NCBI RefSeq assembly: GCF_000429105.1
Contig: NZ_AUBF01000006.1
Location: forward strand, 372,001 to 436,000
Reading direction: 5' to 3'
DNA: 64,000 nt
From: Schaalia suimastitidis DSM 15538
GTDB lineage: Bacteria > Actinomycetota > Actinomycetes > Actinomycetales > Actinomycetaceae
Position 1 is the stretch's first letter; each line of letters opens with the position of its first letter. The position numbers and the translations under genes are program-made. Under the pieces are notes generated by a model. The model searched no databases. It worked only from the letters and a program-made list of their open reading frames with translations, and was not told the DNA's origin. Below are positions 43,128-51,341 of the stretch, one piece after another.

Positions 43128-44000
43128 TTAGGAAATGGGGTCATTCTCGTCGGTCCATCCCAACTCGTTCCACAGTGTTTGCGGAATAAGTCGATCGACG
43201 CGATCGAGGACAAATGTGGGTCGTTGCCGCTCAGGCAACGCGTTGACGTCGGCGAGCGTGTTTTCACCGGTCAGCGGTAGTGCCGACAACATATTGGTGC
43301 GGATCGCCATTTGAATATCCGTACTCAAACGGTCGCCCACCATCATGCATCGCTCAACTTGGACACTCAGGTCACCGATGGCTGCTTCAAGCATGACGGG
43401 ATTCGGTTTGCCGACGATTACCTCGCAGCGTGCCCCCGTGCATGCTTCAATCGCGGCAATGATTGAAGCACAATCCGGTTCTCCTCTTCCTCCTGGGAAA
43501 GGACAGAATCGGTCGGGGTTGGTTGCCACTAGTGTTGCGCGTTTGTGGAACCAAATGGCGTCAAAGGCGATTTGGAGTTTGCGGTAGTCAAATGTGCGGT
43601 CGTAAGAGGCGACAACTATGTCAATTTCTTCAGGTTTGTCGCTCATGGCGATACCTGCCCGCGCGAAGGCCCGGATCAGTGGCTCCTCGGCAATCGGAAA
43701 GACGACGGCACCGGGGCGGTGCGTTGTCAGCCATGTGGTCATGGTGACGACCGTATTTGCGATTTCGTCCACTGGGGTAGGAAGACCAAGACGTTCGAGT
43801 TTTTTGGCGTACTGAACCGGGTCCTTCGTGGGGTTATTCGAAAGGAAACGGACTGGGATGCGACGACGTCGCAGCTCTTCTATGAGGCGTTTAGCACCCG
43901 GTAGAAAATGATCGCCTAGGTAAATCGTGCCATCCATATCAAATACGTAGGCGTCACACAACGTGGTTGGCCACGATGTCAGCATTGACGGGTATCCCAT
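43128..44000 (-). CDS. HAD-IIA phosphatase, AraL-like
   Basis: A 290-residue NagD/AraL-type sugar-phosphate phosphatase. Motif I is YVFDMDGTIYLGDHFLPGA, motif II FLSNNPTK, motif III/IV VGKPNPVML and VGDRLSTDIQMA. In Bacillus, AraL in the arabinose operon removes accumulating sugar phosphates, and its co-occurrence here with AraB-like and AraM-like genes suggests the same overflow or detoxification role. AGAGGA lies six bases before ATG 44000. Shares family with the gene at 29813 but is not closely similar. Confidence 0.87.
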   Translation of the reverse strand: MGYPSMLTSWPTTLCDAYVFDMDGTIYLGDHFLPGAKRLIEELRRRRIPVRFLSNNPTKDPVQYAKKLERLGLPTPVDEIANTVVTMTTWLTTHRPGAVVFPIAEEPLIRAFARAGIAMSDKPEEIDIVVASYDRTFDYRKLQIAFDAIWFHKRATLVATNPDRFCPFPGGRGEPDCASIIAAIEACTGARCEVIVGKPNPVMLEAAIGDLSVQVERCMMVGDRLSTDIQMAIRTNMLSALPLTGENTLADVNALPERQRPTFVLDRVDRLIPQTLWNELGWTDENDPIS

Positions 44001-44032
44001 GGCTTGTCCTCTCGAAACTCAAATGTCGCTGA

Positions 44033-44986
44033 TCAGAAGGCAGAAGCGGTGACTAACACAGCGGTGGTCATGAACCAAATCACGCCTGCTGGAGGATCAA
44101 TGTGCGTGTCTCCATGATTGTTGAACAGTCGAGCAAAGTATTCGCAGGCAAAACCAGAGATAATGCCGAACAACGTTCCAATAAGGACTGCAAGCAAACC
44201 ATTTTCAGTAATCAGGAAGAACTTCACTGACGCCAGTGCAGCAATGATGGTCATATGGTGCGTGACCGGGAACTTCAGGCCGCCAGCGACGAAGAAGATG
44301 CACAGTGCTGAGATTGCGAAGGGAAGTGTTTGGGCGATACCGATAACGATGTCAGGTTGAGCGCTCGCGGGAGCAACGTACCCGACGAGGATTGCAGAAA
44401 TACCTGCAGCGAAGAACGAGGCGGAGGCTGATACGACGAGCAACTGTCCAGGGGTTTCCTGCCAGCGCAGCCAGCATGCCTGGTCATTAGGTTTGGTGAG
44501 TTTATGGGCCACTCCTGTTTTACCGAAAAGTAGTCGAGCGAGGATCGCGGATGTCACTACGGTGAATGCGACGCTATCGGTATTAGCTCCAAACCATGGA
44601 ATGAGTGTGACGAGTTTTTGGAATATGTACCCAAATGCACCAAATAGTGCGCCAACCAGCAGGACAGCTGGCTGTCCGAGGCCAGCTAAGGGTGTGCTGA
44701 CATCGCGCCCCGTGGGGAAGGGTCCTTTTTTTGCTGCATAGGCTGCTGCGGCAACGCCGCCTGCGAAGGCAATATGTGGGCCAAAGGCAGGACCGAAAGC
44801 CACGTAGTCGAGGACCATTGTGGAGCCGGTACCTGCAGCAACACCGAGGCCAGTAAGGATCATGACGCCGGTGAAGCTGAAGGCGTAGTTAGCGCCGATC
44901 ATGGCCCCAAAGGCGCCGCCAGCAAAGGCGGCAAGTAGCCAGAATAAGTCCATCGACAGGAATGTGATCATCGAGTCGGGTGTCAT
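44033..44986 (-). CDS. Multispanning membrane protein, probable permease
   Basis: A 317-residue integral membrane protein of a family I do not recognise. Eight or nine hydrophobic helices fill the sequence, with many GAxxGA-type small-residue packing motifs (AGGAFGAMIGA, LVGALFGAFG). A cytoplasmic-type loop with KLTKPNDQACWLRWQETPG splits it in half, and a His/Asp-rich motif, NHGDTHIDPPAGV, lies before the last helix. ATG 44986 is chosen for AAGGAGG five bases upstream. It is the only membrane protein in the catabolic operon, so uptake or export of the operon's substrate is the best guess; it is neither an ABC, MFS nor PTS component by sequence. Confidence 0.7.
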   Translation of the reverse strand: MTPDSMITFLSMDLFWLLAAFAGGAFGAMIGANYAFSFTGVMILTGLGVAAGTGSTMVLDYVAFGPAFGPHIAFAGGVAAAAYAAKKGPFPTGRDVSTPLAGLGQPAVLLVGALFGAFGYIFQKLVTLIPWFGANTDSVAFTVVTSAILARLLFGKTGVAHKLTKPNDQACWLRWQETPGQLLVVSASASFFAAGISAILVGYVAPASAQPDIVIGIAQTLPFAISALCIFFVAGGLKFPVTHHMTIIAALASVKFFLITENGLLAVLIGTLFGIISGFACEYFARLFNNHGDTHIDPPAGVIWFMTTAVLVTASAF

Positions 44987-45201
44987 TGCTTCCTCCTTGA
45001 AGTAGGTGACAGTTGAAGGTGAGAACCCTTGTGAGCAGTGCAGCGCTGAGGGGTCGTGACGGCGATCAGTGCTGTACTGAGTCCTAGTGGGATACGGAGC
45101 CGTCATGTCTATCGCGGCGTGTGTTGTTCAGGTAAAGCAGGTGTTAATGGACAAGAGGCGGTGCCGTGAATACAACCGTTGAGGCTTATTAGCGTGAGAA
45201 A

Positions 45202-45663
45202 TTAACTGAGCGACTTGTCGTATGAATCGAGGGCAGCAACCTTTGGTGCCGATGGGGAGTGCGGATCAAATTGGTAGCCCAGCCATTCAGTTGTCAGGCG
45301 TTTGGCTAGTTCAAGACCGATGACACGTTGTCCGAAGCACAGAACCTGCGCATTATTTGACATGACCAGACGTTCAACCGAAAAGGAATCGTGTGCTGTC
45401 GAGGCGCGAATCCCCGGCACCTTATTTGCGCTCATCGCCATCCCCATGCCGGTGCCACACACGAAAAGCCCGCGATCGGCTTGACCTTGAGCAATTAAAC
45501 GGGCGGCCTGAACGCCGACATGCGGGTAGTCAACGTCTTCCCCTGGAGCCAAACCTGCGTCGATAACGGCATCAACACGAGGGTCGTTCTCCAGAAGGTC
45601 TTTCAACACTTCCTTATATTCCACGCCTGCGCTGTCAGCTGCGACAACGATCGTGTATCCCAT
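45202..45663 (-). CDS. RpiB/LacAB-family sugar-phosphate isomerase
   Basis: A 153-residue isomerase of the RpiB/LacA/LacB/DerI family, acting on ribose 5-phosphate or on a tetrulose or hexulose phosphate. The [21 protein letters not shown] loop with catalytic cysteine is clear, as are the N-terminal [12 protein letters not shown] and [12 protein letters not shown]. The histidine that precedes the N-A-Q segment in ribose-5-phosphate isomerases reads SNN here, hinting at a substrate other than ribose 5-phosphate. ATG 45663 follows AAGGAGG. It is the first gene of the operon, 215 bases upstream of the permease gene. Confidence 0.85.
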   Translation of the reverse strand: MGYTIVVAADSAGVEYKEVLKDLLENDPRVDAVIDAGLAPGEDVDYPHVGVQAARLIAQGQADRGLFVCGTGMGMAMSANKVPGIRASTAHDSFSVERLVMSNNAQVLCFGQRVIGLELAKRLTTEWLGYQFDPHSPSAPKVAALDSYDKSLS

Positions 45664-46064
45664 GATGGCCTCCTTGCTCATAGGCCCGCCAATTCGTTGA
45701 GCGGGTCAGCTAATTGAGATTCTTATGCCTCAAGGAGTGGGATTTCTTCGTCTGCACCCACGCGCAGAAGTGGAGTGTATGCACTTTCGTGTCAATCGAA
45801 AAAGATGCGTGACAAATACTTGTTCCCACCCTAAGATTCGCACTGGCAGACGTGTTAATTTGCCGCTTGAACAGTGCATTGATGCGAAGTGCTTCCCGAT
45901 AGTTGCCCGAAGATGTGTATCTTCGGGCAAAAAGTAGGGCAGGCATTGAATGACACCATGTCAGTGAATTTCATGGGTCCACGAGCGTGCGTAATTGCTA
46001 ACAAGCGAGGACAATAGAGGCAGCGTCCAATGACGGGATTACGACAAAGCGCGGAAGGACTCTC
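45664..46064. other. Divergent 401-base intergenic region upstream of the sugar operon
   Basis: This must hold the promoters for the minus-strand operon and for the gene at 46065. A hairpin lies at 45903-45930. TGTCA (45790-45794) and TGACA (45810-45814) form a spaced inverted repeat that might be a regulator site, and TTGAG / CTCAA (45715-45734) lie 10 bases apart. Short open frames on both strands (45710-45946) lack any recognisable similarity and are not called. Confidence 0.4.
45903..45930. terminator. Perfect 12-bp hairpin with GTGT loop
   Basis: TTGCCCGAAGAT (45903-45914) pairs perfectly with ATCTTCGGGCAA (45919-45930), followed by AAAAG. It lies between divergently transcribed units, where a terminator is not expected. 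It may mark an undetected small transcript or be an operator. Confidence 0.4.
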
Positions 46065-47249
46065 ATGACGAACAGCGACTGGACTCGCATCGAGGGCATG
46101 ATTATCGGCACAGAGCTTGATCCTCACGATGTCGCCGAATACCTGCGAGGCAAAGAGATTCTCGCGCAACTTGAATGGTTTGCTTCATCGCCGCAACTCC
46201 TTGGACTGTGTGTGGCGGTTACTAGCGAAGAAGACATCGCCAGCCTCCCGCCACGCCACAAGATTCCTAAAGCTGGCCCGAAGGTAGCGGACCTTGTTGC
46301 TGAACTTGCCGCTCACTACCAGGCTGAAGTGCGCCTCGGCACGCATCTGGCGGACCACCTGCCCGAAGGCGTCACCCCCGCACTGTTGGGCGACCACGAT
46401 GCGGATGCTGAAGAGGCTGTGTCGCGTATCGTTGAAATTGGTCGCACGCCATCGTCGTCGGTGCCGCTGTTGGCTGCGCTGGAAGGCATTGACCTGGCCA
46501 GTTTGGAACTGGCCGATGGGCATCGGGCGTTGCTGGCAGAATTGCCTCCGAATAAGGCCGGCTGGAACTTCGGTGAACTACCGTTGGTAACCCTGGCGGT
46601 CACCAACGGTCAACTCCAAGGTTTCCTGGTTACAGACGACCACCTTGAGCATGTGGTGAGCTACAACTGGGGTCTTGACAAGATCGTGGTGACAGGGGCC
46701 GTCAAAGCGGAAGATAGCCTTGATCCGGAGGTTGTTGACCTTGTTGGCGACGGAAAAGATCTTGATGCCATCGCTGCGGCTGTGCCTGGCGCCAAAGCTG
46801 ATGCGCTCCGAGGCGCCGCAACTGCCAGCGGGAAAATGGCAGTTCGGCGTGCAGTAGCCGCGCTGGGATTGCCCAAACAGGTGGCAGACTTCCTTCTGGG
46901 GCAGGCAGAGCTTGACGAGGTTGAGGGTGCGTCAGTGCATCTAGCGCGGGGAATCTCCACCGCCATAGGTCGCAGCGTGGACATCATGTTGGGAGCGAGC
47001 GAAAAAGCGGTACACCCGAGTTTGAAAGCCTACCGTGCTTTGGCACTTGATCGTCCGTGGATTGTTCGCACCGGTGCTTCCATTGAAGCGGCTCTTGGCG
47101 CAGGCCTCGTCGTGTTGGCGGCACGCAGTAAGGCACCACGTTCCCCGTGGGCCATTGCGGGTGGGATCCTCGGTGGACTCATGGTTGTTGACTCGATCGC
47201 CGAGCTATTCTTGGCCAAATACGTCGCCTCCAGAACCCAACAGGATTGA
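46065..47249 (+). CDS. Hypothetical protein with C-terminal membrane hairpin
   Basis: A 394-residue protein I do not recognise. Residues 1-250 are soluble, acidic and mixed alpha/beta in appearance. Residues about 255-300 are Ala-rich helical (KMAVRRAVAALGLPKQVADFLLG). Two hydrophobic segments near the C-terminus (about 340-360 and 365-385) may anchor it in the membrane, with ARSKAPRSP between them. AAGGAC lies upstream of ATG 46065. It is flanked by a divergent operon and a convergent phosphodiesterase gene, so context gives no clue. No catalytic motif is visible. Confidence 0.7.
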   Translation: MTNSDWTRIEGMIIGTELDPHDVAEYLRGKEILAQLEWFASSPQLLGLCVAVTSEEDIASLPPRHKIPKAGPKVADLVAELAAHYQAEVRLGTHLADHLPEGVTPALLGDHDADAEEAVSRIVEIGRTPSSSVPLLAALEGIDLASLELADGHRALLAELPPNKAGWNFGELPLVTLAVTNGQLQGFLVTDDHLEHVVSYNWGLDKIVVTGAVKAEDSLDPEVVDLVGDGKDLDAIAAAVPGAKADALRGAATASGKMAVRRAVAALGLPKQVADFLLGQAELDEVEGASVHLARGISTAIGRSVDIMLGASEKAVHPSLKAYRALALDRPWIVRTGASIEAALGAGLVVLAARSKAPRSPWAIAGGILGGLMVVDSIAELFLAKYVASRTQQD

Positions 47250-47282
47250 GCGCACATCAAGGTGTGGACACCTCCAGAGCTG

Positions 47283-47327
47283 CGCGGCTCCAGAACCCCC
47301 CATAGGGGCCGCCGGAGCCGCGTTTTA
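47283..47327 (+). terminator. Intrinsic terminator after the hypothetical gene
   Basis: CGCGGCTCC (47283-47291) pairs with GGAGCCGCG (47314-47322), with an inner CCCC/GGGG pairing, followed by TTTTAT. Confidence 0.85.
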
Positions 47328-47520
47328 TGAGGACATGTGTCAACCCTGGTCGTGTGGTTCCCGGAACGCAGGGCTCGGGTACGTGCCAAGTACGTTAAGC
47401 GTCGCGAGCACACTCAGCCATTCGGGAACGCGGTCCCAGGGCCATAGCAACTCGAGAACGCTCGCATGGGAACGCGCCAACCCCGGGGAGCGATGGCCCG
47501 GGCAGGTGCGCGAGAAGCTG

Positions 47521-48270
47521 TTAACGCGCCAGCGCGTGCGCGGGAAAGTCTTGTGGGCGGTCAGTAAAAATACCGTCCACACCCCACGAAGCAAGGCGGC
47601 GCGCCGTTTCCACATCATTGACCGTCCACACGTTGACAGCGAAACCAGCGTCCTTCATCTGAGCCACCTCTGCTTCGGTCAACCCGTCCAGTGGTGGGTG
47701 GATAGCCGCACATTGGAGACTAGGTGCACCTTCTTGCCATATTGGACCTGGCTGGCCTTCACGCACAAACAGCCACCCCAGTGATACATCGGGGCGTGCT
47801 TGATGGAAGCGGGCGAGCATGTCATGGTCAAAAGAGGACACAAGAAAATCCGAGGTATCGACATTACGCACAGCAACCACAAGGTTCTCCAGCAATGTGT
47901 CGCGCAGCTGTGGCCCTCCCATACAGGGTTTGATCTCCAGGTTCATACGCATGGCGTTACGCTGCGCGAACGTGATGACGTCGGCAAGCTCCGGTACCCG
48001 TTCAAAGCGGTAGACGCTGGAAAACCACTTGCCGGCATCAAGTCGACGCAGGTCCGCATAAGACTTCGAGTAGTAGTCACCCGACCCATCCGTTGTACGG
48101 TCAAGGGTATCGTCATGGATTACAAGCAGCGTGCCGTCCCCCATGACGTCAACGTCGAATTCAAAACGGGTGGCCCCCACCTCTAATGCTTTCGCGAATG
48201 CGGCGATCGTATTTTCTGGCGCTAGCGACGAGGCACCACGGTGGGCGTAAATCTTTGGGAACTCTGACAT
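47521..48270 (-). CDS. Glycerophosphodiester phosphodiesterase
   Basis: A 249-residue cytoplasmic GDPD (UgpQ-like) that hydrolyses glycerophosphodiesters to glycerol 3-phosphate and an alcohol. Diagnostic segments: AHRGASSLAPENTIAAF, EFDVDVMGDGTLLVIHDDTLDRTTDG with the metal-binding Glu/Asp and catalytic His, MNLEIKP, and the C-terminal VNVWTVNDVETARRLASWG and GIFTDRP. There is no signal peptide. It lies close to a DUF4032 gene and an orphan sugar-ABC ATPase of the UgpC type on the same strand, but Ugp permease and binding-protein genes are absent. Confidence 0.93.
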   Translation of the reverse strand: MSEFPKIYAHRGASSLAPENTIAAFAKALEVGATRFEFDVDVMGDGTLLVIHDDTLDRTTDGSGDYYSKSYADLRRLDAGKWFSSVYRFERVPELADVITFAQRNAMRMNLEIKPCMGGPQLRDTLLENLVVAVRNVDTSDFLVSSFDHDMLARFHQARPDVSLGWLFVREGQPGPIWQEGAPSLQCAAIHPPLDGLTEAEVAQMKDAGFAVNVWTVNDVETARRLASWGVDGIFTDRPQDFPAHALAR

Positions 48271-48316
48271 ATCTTTACTTTCTCTTCAAGGGCACAGTGA
48301 TGCGTAGGCGGTGCTT

Positions 48317-49711
48317 TTAGTCATAGACCGGTATCAATCCAAGGCCCGGCACGAAACGCATTGTTGGCGCAGGTGCATCCTCGGCCCATGAACCGGCATC
48401 CGGGTCTGCATCGGGGTCGGCATGGCCGAGCATCCCGTCGATCGGTTCTGATTCAATGCTGTTAACGGCCATCATTTCTGCTGTATCTGCCATACCCGGG
48501 TCTAGGAGTAACGCCTCGTCACGTTTAGTGGGGAGTACCGATTCAACATACGAGGCGATGACCTCGTCCTGCGGAAGATCATGCCCTGCGTTTTGGGCGC
48601 AGAACCATCGGTGTTCCAAAAATTCGTGGAAGATTTGACCAGGATCCAATTTGGTGGCCAACTCCGGAGGAATTGCCGATATTACGGGTTCGTAGACTTC
48701 ATGTACCCATTCGTGTGCGACAAGCTCAACTGGACGGTTGGATTTACCGGTGACTGCGCGGTAAGTTTCCAGGTCATTGAGCATACGCTGAGCCTGTTTT
48801 TCTTCAACATCTAAGCCGGTGAGGCGCATCAGCCGCCGGTGGTGGTGTCCAGCATCCACCACTTTAGGTTGGATCACTAAGTGGGAACCGGCGCGGTCTG
48901 AACTCATCTGCAATTCGCCAACGTCAAAGCCAAGATCGTTGAGACGTTCGATCCGTTCCTGCACTTTCCATCGCTGGTCTAAGGCAATGGATTCTTTTGC
49001 GGTGAGTTCGTACCACAGTTCGTTGTAACGAGTACGGATACGGTCACCGACCTCAATAGGGTCTTCCTCGCCCGGAAAGTAGGAACCTGCCTGCAAATCC
49101 ATGAGTTCGCCAATAATATTTGTTCGTGCCAGGTCCACATCGTAGGCGCGTTGTCCGTCGGTGAGACCTTCGGGGTGAAGTTCGCCGGTTTCAGCGTCGA
49201 CAAGGTAGGCAGAAAATGAACCAGCGTCGCGCCTAAATAACGTATTGGACAGGGACACGTCGCCCCAGTAAAAACCCAGCAGGTGGAGGCGGACAAGGAG
49301 TACAGCAAGCGCGTCAATAAGGCGCGTAGCGGTCTCGGGGGTCATGTGTTTGGAAAAGAGCGCCCGGTATGGCAAAGAAAACTGCAAGTGTTCGGTGATG
49401 AGAACGGCAGCGAGTTCGTGGCCGCGCGGCGTGCTGCGTCCCGTGATGACAGCGGTGGGCAGCACAGAGGGCGCTTCGAGGCGGGAAAGGTCCCGTAGTA
49501 GCTCGTACTCTTTGTGGGCAACAGTTTCACCGATTTCTTTTACTGCAATCACACGTTCAGACAGGTGCACGAAACGCACCACATGGCGGGATAAGCCACG
49601 CGGTAGTGCAGCAAGGATATCGGCGGGCCAGTCTTCCAGGGGGATCTCCCATGGAAGGTCAAGGATGGCCGGATCAACTGTTGCTGCAGTGATCTCGAGT
49701 GCGTGCGACAT
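48317..49711 (-). CDS. DUF4032 / lipopolysaccharide-kinase-like protein
   Basis: A 464-residue protein of an actinobacterial family with an N-terminal kinase-like fold (about 30-220) and the DUF4032 domain (about 230-400). The kinase-like part has RVIAVKEIG (candidate ATP-binding lysine), LLVRLHLLGFYWGDVSLSNTLF (an HxGxxxGDxxxxN catalytic-loop relative) and YLVDAETGE (metal-binding Asp). The DUF4032 part contains LVIQPKVVDAGHHHRRLMRLTGLDVEE. The last 80 residues are acidic and low-complexity. The substrate is unknown. Confidence 0.85.
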   Translation of the reverse strand: MSHALEITAATVDPAILDLPWEIPLEDWPADILAALPRGLSRHVVRFVHLSERVIAVKEIGETVAHKEYELLRDLSRLEAPSVLPTAVITGRSTPRGHELAAVLITEHLQFSLPYRALFSKHMTPETATRLIDALAVLLVRLHLLGFYWGDVSLSNTLFRRDAGSFSAYLVDAETGELHPEGLTDGQRAYDVDLARTNIIGELMDLQAGSYFPGEEDPIEVGDRIRTRYNELWYELTAKESIALDQRWKVQERIERLNDLGFDVGELQMSSDRAGSHLVIQPKVVDAGHHHRRLMRLTGLDVEEKQAQRMLNDLETYRAVTGKSNRPVELVAHEWVHEVYEPVISAIPPELATKLDPGQIFHEFLEHRWFCAQNAGHDLPQDEVIASYVESVLPTKRDEALLLDPGMADTAEMMAVNSIESEPIDGMLGHADPDADPDAGSWAEDAPAPTMRFVPGLGLIPVYD

Positions 49712-49841
49712 ACGGCCATTCTTTCACTAGTTATGAGGATACGAAAAAGAAAGCGTCATCGTGCATCACCGGTGGGTGCGGGTCCTGTCTGGATTCGCGT
49801 GGAGAAGCACATAACCCATGATGGTGAGCTAGGGCAGGCAA

Positions 49842-49881
49842 AAGGTCTGGGTCCGAGAAAAAACTCTCGAACCCAGACCTT
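49842..49881 (-). terminator. Terminator of the ugpC/msiK gene
   Basis: AAGGTCTGGGTCCGAGA and TCTCGAACCCAGACCTT form a 17-base stem with one mismatch at 49842-49881, beginning 18 bases after the stop of the ABC ATPase gene. Reading on the minus strand, it is followed by TTTTGCC. Confidence 0.85.
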
Positions 49882-49898
49882 CACCTAGTGACTGCTGC

Positions 49899-51023
49899 TC
49901 ATTCTGGCAGGCGGTTGCCCGTGGCGGCACTGAAGTTGTGCTGCTGGCCCTCGCGGATACGAGCGTGGATTACGCCGCCTCGCGCAGGAGCCGTACGCGG
50001 AGGAACGCGGACAATCAACTGCTTGGCGGTGCCTTCCGCACCCGAGCCAAGGCCCTGCGTGGCGCCTGCGAGGTGTCCATAGACGTAGGCATCGGAACCG
50101 AGTTCTTCAACGAAGTCCACTTCGATCGGAATGGTGTTCTCGGTACCCTCAGGGACGACTTCAAGGCCTTCAGGGCGGAAGCCAATGGTGATCTTGCCGC
50201 CATCTTCTGGGGTGATGGCAGCAAGGGTGGCCTCGGACAGCGGAATACGCGCCGGACCAAGCTTGGCCACGTTGCCTTCGACCTCGAATTTGCCGAGGTT
50301 CATTGCAGGAGAACCAATGAAGCCTGCAACGAATTCGTTGGCGGGACGCTCGTACATTTCCTGCGGTGTGCCCACCTGCTGGAGCAAGCCACCGGCAAGC
50401 ACCGCAATGCGGTCGCCCATGGTAAGGGCTTCAGTCTGGTCGTGGGTGACGTACACGGTGGTGACACCCAGTTCGCGCTGCAAGGAGGCGATCTGTGTAC
50501 GGGTTTGTACGCGGAGCTTCGCGTCAAGGTTGGACAGTGGTTCGTCCATGAGGAAGACCTGCGGCTTACGCACGATAGCGCGGCCCATAGCCACACGCTG
50601 ACGCTGGCCACCAGACAGCGCCTTTGGCTTGCGTTCGAGGTAGGGCTCAAGGTCAAGGATCTTCGCTGCTTCGTCGACGCGGCGCTTGATTTCGTCCTTG
50701 GGTACGCCAGCAATCTTCAAAGCAAAGCCCATGTTTTCACGCACCGTCATATGCGGGTAGAGCGCGTAGTTCTGGAAGACCATTGCGATATCGCGGTTCT
50801 TCGGCTGGACGTCGGTCACGTCCTTGTCACCAATGAGGATGCGGCCAGAGTTCACATCTTCTAGGCCGGCGAGCATACGCAAGGAGGTGGATTTGCCGCA
50901 GCCTGAGGGGCCGACAAGGACAAGGAACTCGCCGTCAGCGATTTCAAGGTCAAGTGCGTCAACTGCGGGCTTGTCAGAACCCGGATAAATGCGGGTTGCC
51001 TTATCAAAGGTCACTGTTGCCAT
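49899..51023 (-). CDS. ugpC: Sugar ABC transporter ATPase, UgpC/MsiK type
   Basis: A 374-residue ATP-binding subunit for carbohydrate ABC importers. Walker A GPSGCGKSTSLRM, Q-loop FQNYALYPHMTV, signature LSGGQRQRVAMGRA, Walker B VFLMDEPLSNLDAKL and the C-terminal MOBE/TOBE domain (about 240-374) with ITIGFRPEGL are all present. No permease or binding protein lies near, so it probably serves several importers, as MsiK does in Streptomyces; the symbol ugpC follows the family name. ATG 51023 follows GGAGGAG by 9 bases. A 190-base structured leader with a palindromic operator lies upstream. Confidence 0.93.
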   Translation of the reverse strand: MATVTFDKATRIYPGSDKPAVDALDLEIADGEFLVLVGPSGCGKSTSLRMLAGLEDVNSGRILIGDKDVTDVQPKNRDIAMVFQNYALYPHMTVRENMGFALKIAGVPKDEIKRRVDEAAKILDLEPYLERKPKALSGGQRQRVAMGRAIVRKPQVFLMDEPLSNLDAKLRVQTRTQIASLQRELGVTTVYVTHDQTEALTMGDRIAVLAGGLLQQVGTPQEMYERPANEFVAGFIGSPAMNLGKFEVEGNVAKLGPARIPLSEATLAAITPEDGGKITIGFRPEGLEVVPEGTENTIPIEVDFVEELGSDAYVYGHLAGATQGLGSGAEGTAKQLIVRVPPRTAPARGGVIHARIREGQQHNFSAATGNRLPE

Positions 51024-51040
51024 GTTTATGTACTCCTCCA

Positions 51041-51126
51041 CCGGCAGGTACGTGCCGGACGATCCGTTGTGGGGACACATCAGCGACTTCACTGATGTGG
51101 GTGCGTACAAGGATGAGTCGTCCTTG
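51041..51126 (-). ncRNA. Three-hairpin 5' leader of the sugar-ABC ATPase gene
   Basis: On the minus strand, three perfect stems occur in series between the promoter and the ribosome-binding site: CAAGGA/TCCTTG (51126-51108, seven-base loop), CACATCAG/CTGATGTG (51099-51076, eight-base loop) and CCGGCA/TGCCGG (51058-51041, six-base loop). The last ends two bases before the GGAGGAG site (51039-51033). Actinobacteria carry a cis-regulatory msiK RNA motif upstream of genes of this type; this is a candidate member, but I cannot confirm the covariance match. Confidence 0.5.
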
Positions 51127-51145
51127 ACTGCACTGCCACTGAACC

Positions 51146-51161
51146 TATCACCTATGTGATA
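51146..51161 (-). promoter_or_regulatory. Palindromic operator TATCAC-N4-GTGATA
   Basis: A perfect six-base inverted repeat with a four-base gap. On the minus strand the 3' half runs into TAGGTT, a candidate -10 hexamer for the ABC ATPase gene, so a bound repressor (GntR or LacI class, inference) would block transcription. Confidence 0.5.
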
Positions 51162-51329
51162 AATGTGCCTAGCGGTAACCACCTGTCGGATGCGCAGATC
51201 ATGGGCACATTTCATGTGTCAAACATTTGAGCAACGGACCTTGGTCCTAAATGGGAGTGTTGTGTGTGGTCAGCGCCAAGAAATGCTGATGCCCTGTCTG
51301 CTGTAGCACCGCCTCGTCACTAACTCCGA

Positions 51330-51335
51330 TACCCT
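51330..51335 (+). promoter_or_regulatory. -10 hexamer TACCCT before the kinase gene
   Basis: TACCCT ends six bases before GTG 51342. GGGGAGG directly abuts that GTG and cannot act as its ribosome-binding site, so a leaderless start is favoured. Confidence 0.6.
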
Positions 51336-51341
51336 GGGGAG

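Noticed and set aside
45715-45734. TTGAG / CTCAA repeat as a second HspR site
   Set aside because: The spacing is ten bases rather than the nine of the HAIR core, and the genes nearby are not chaperones.
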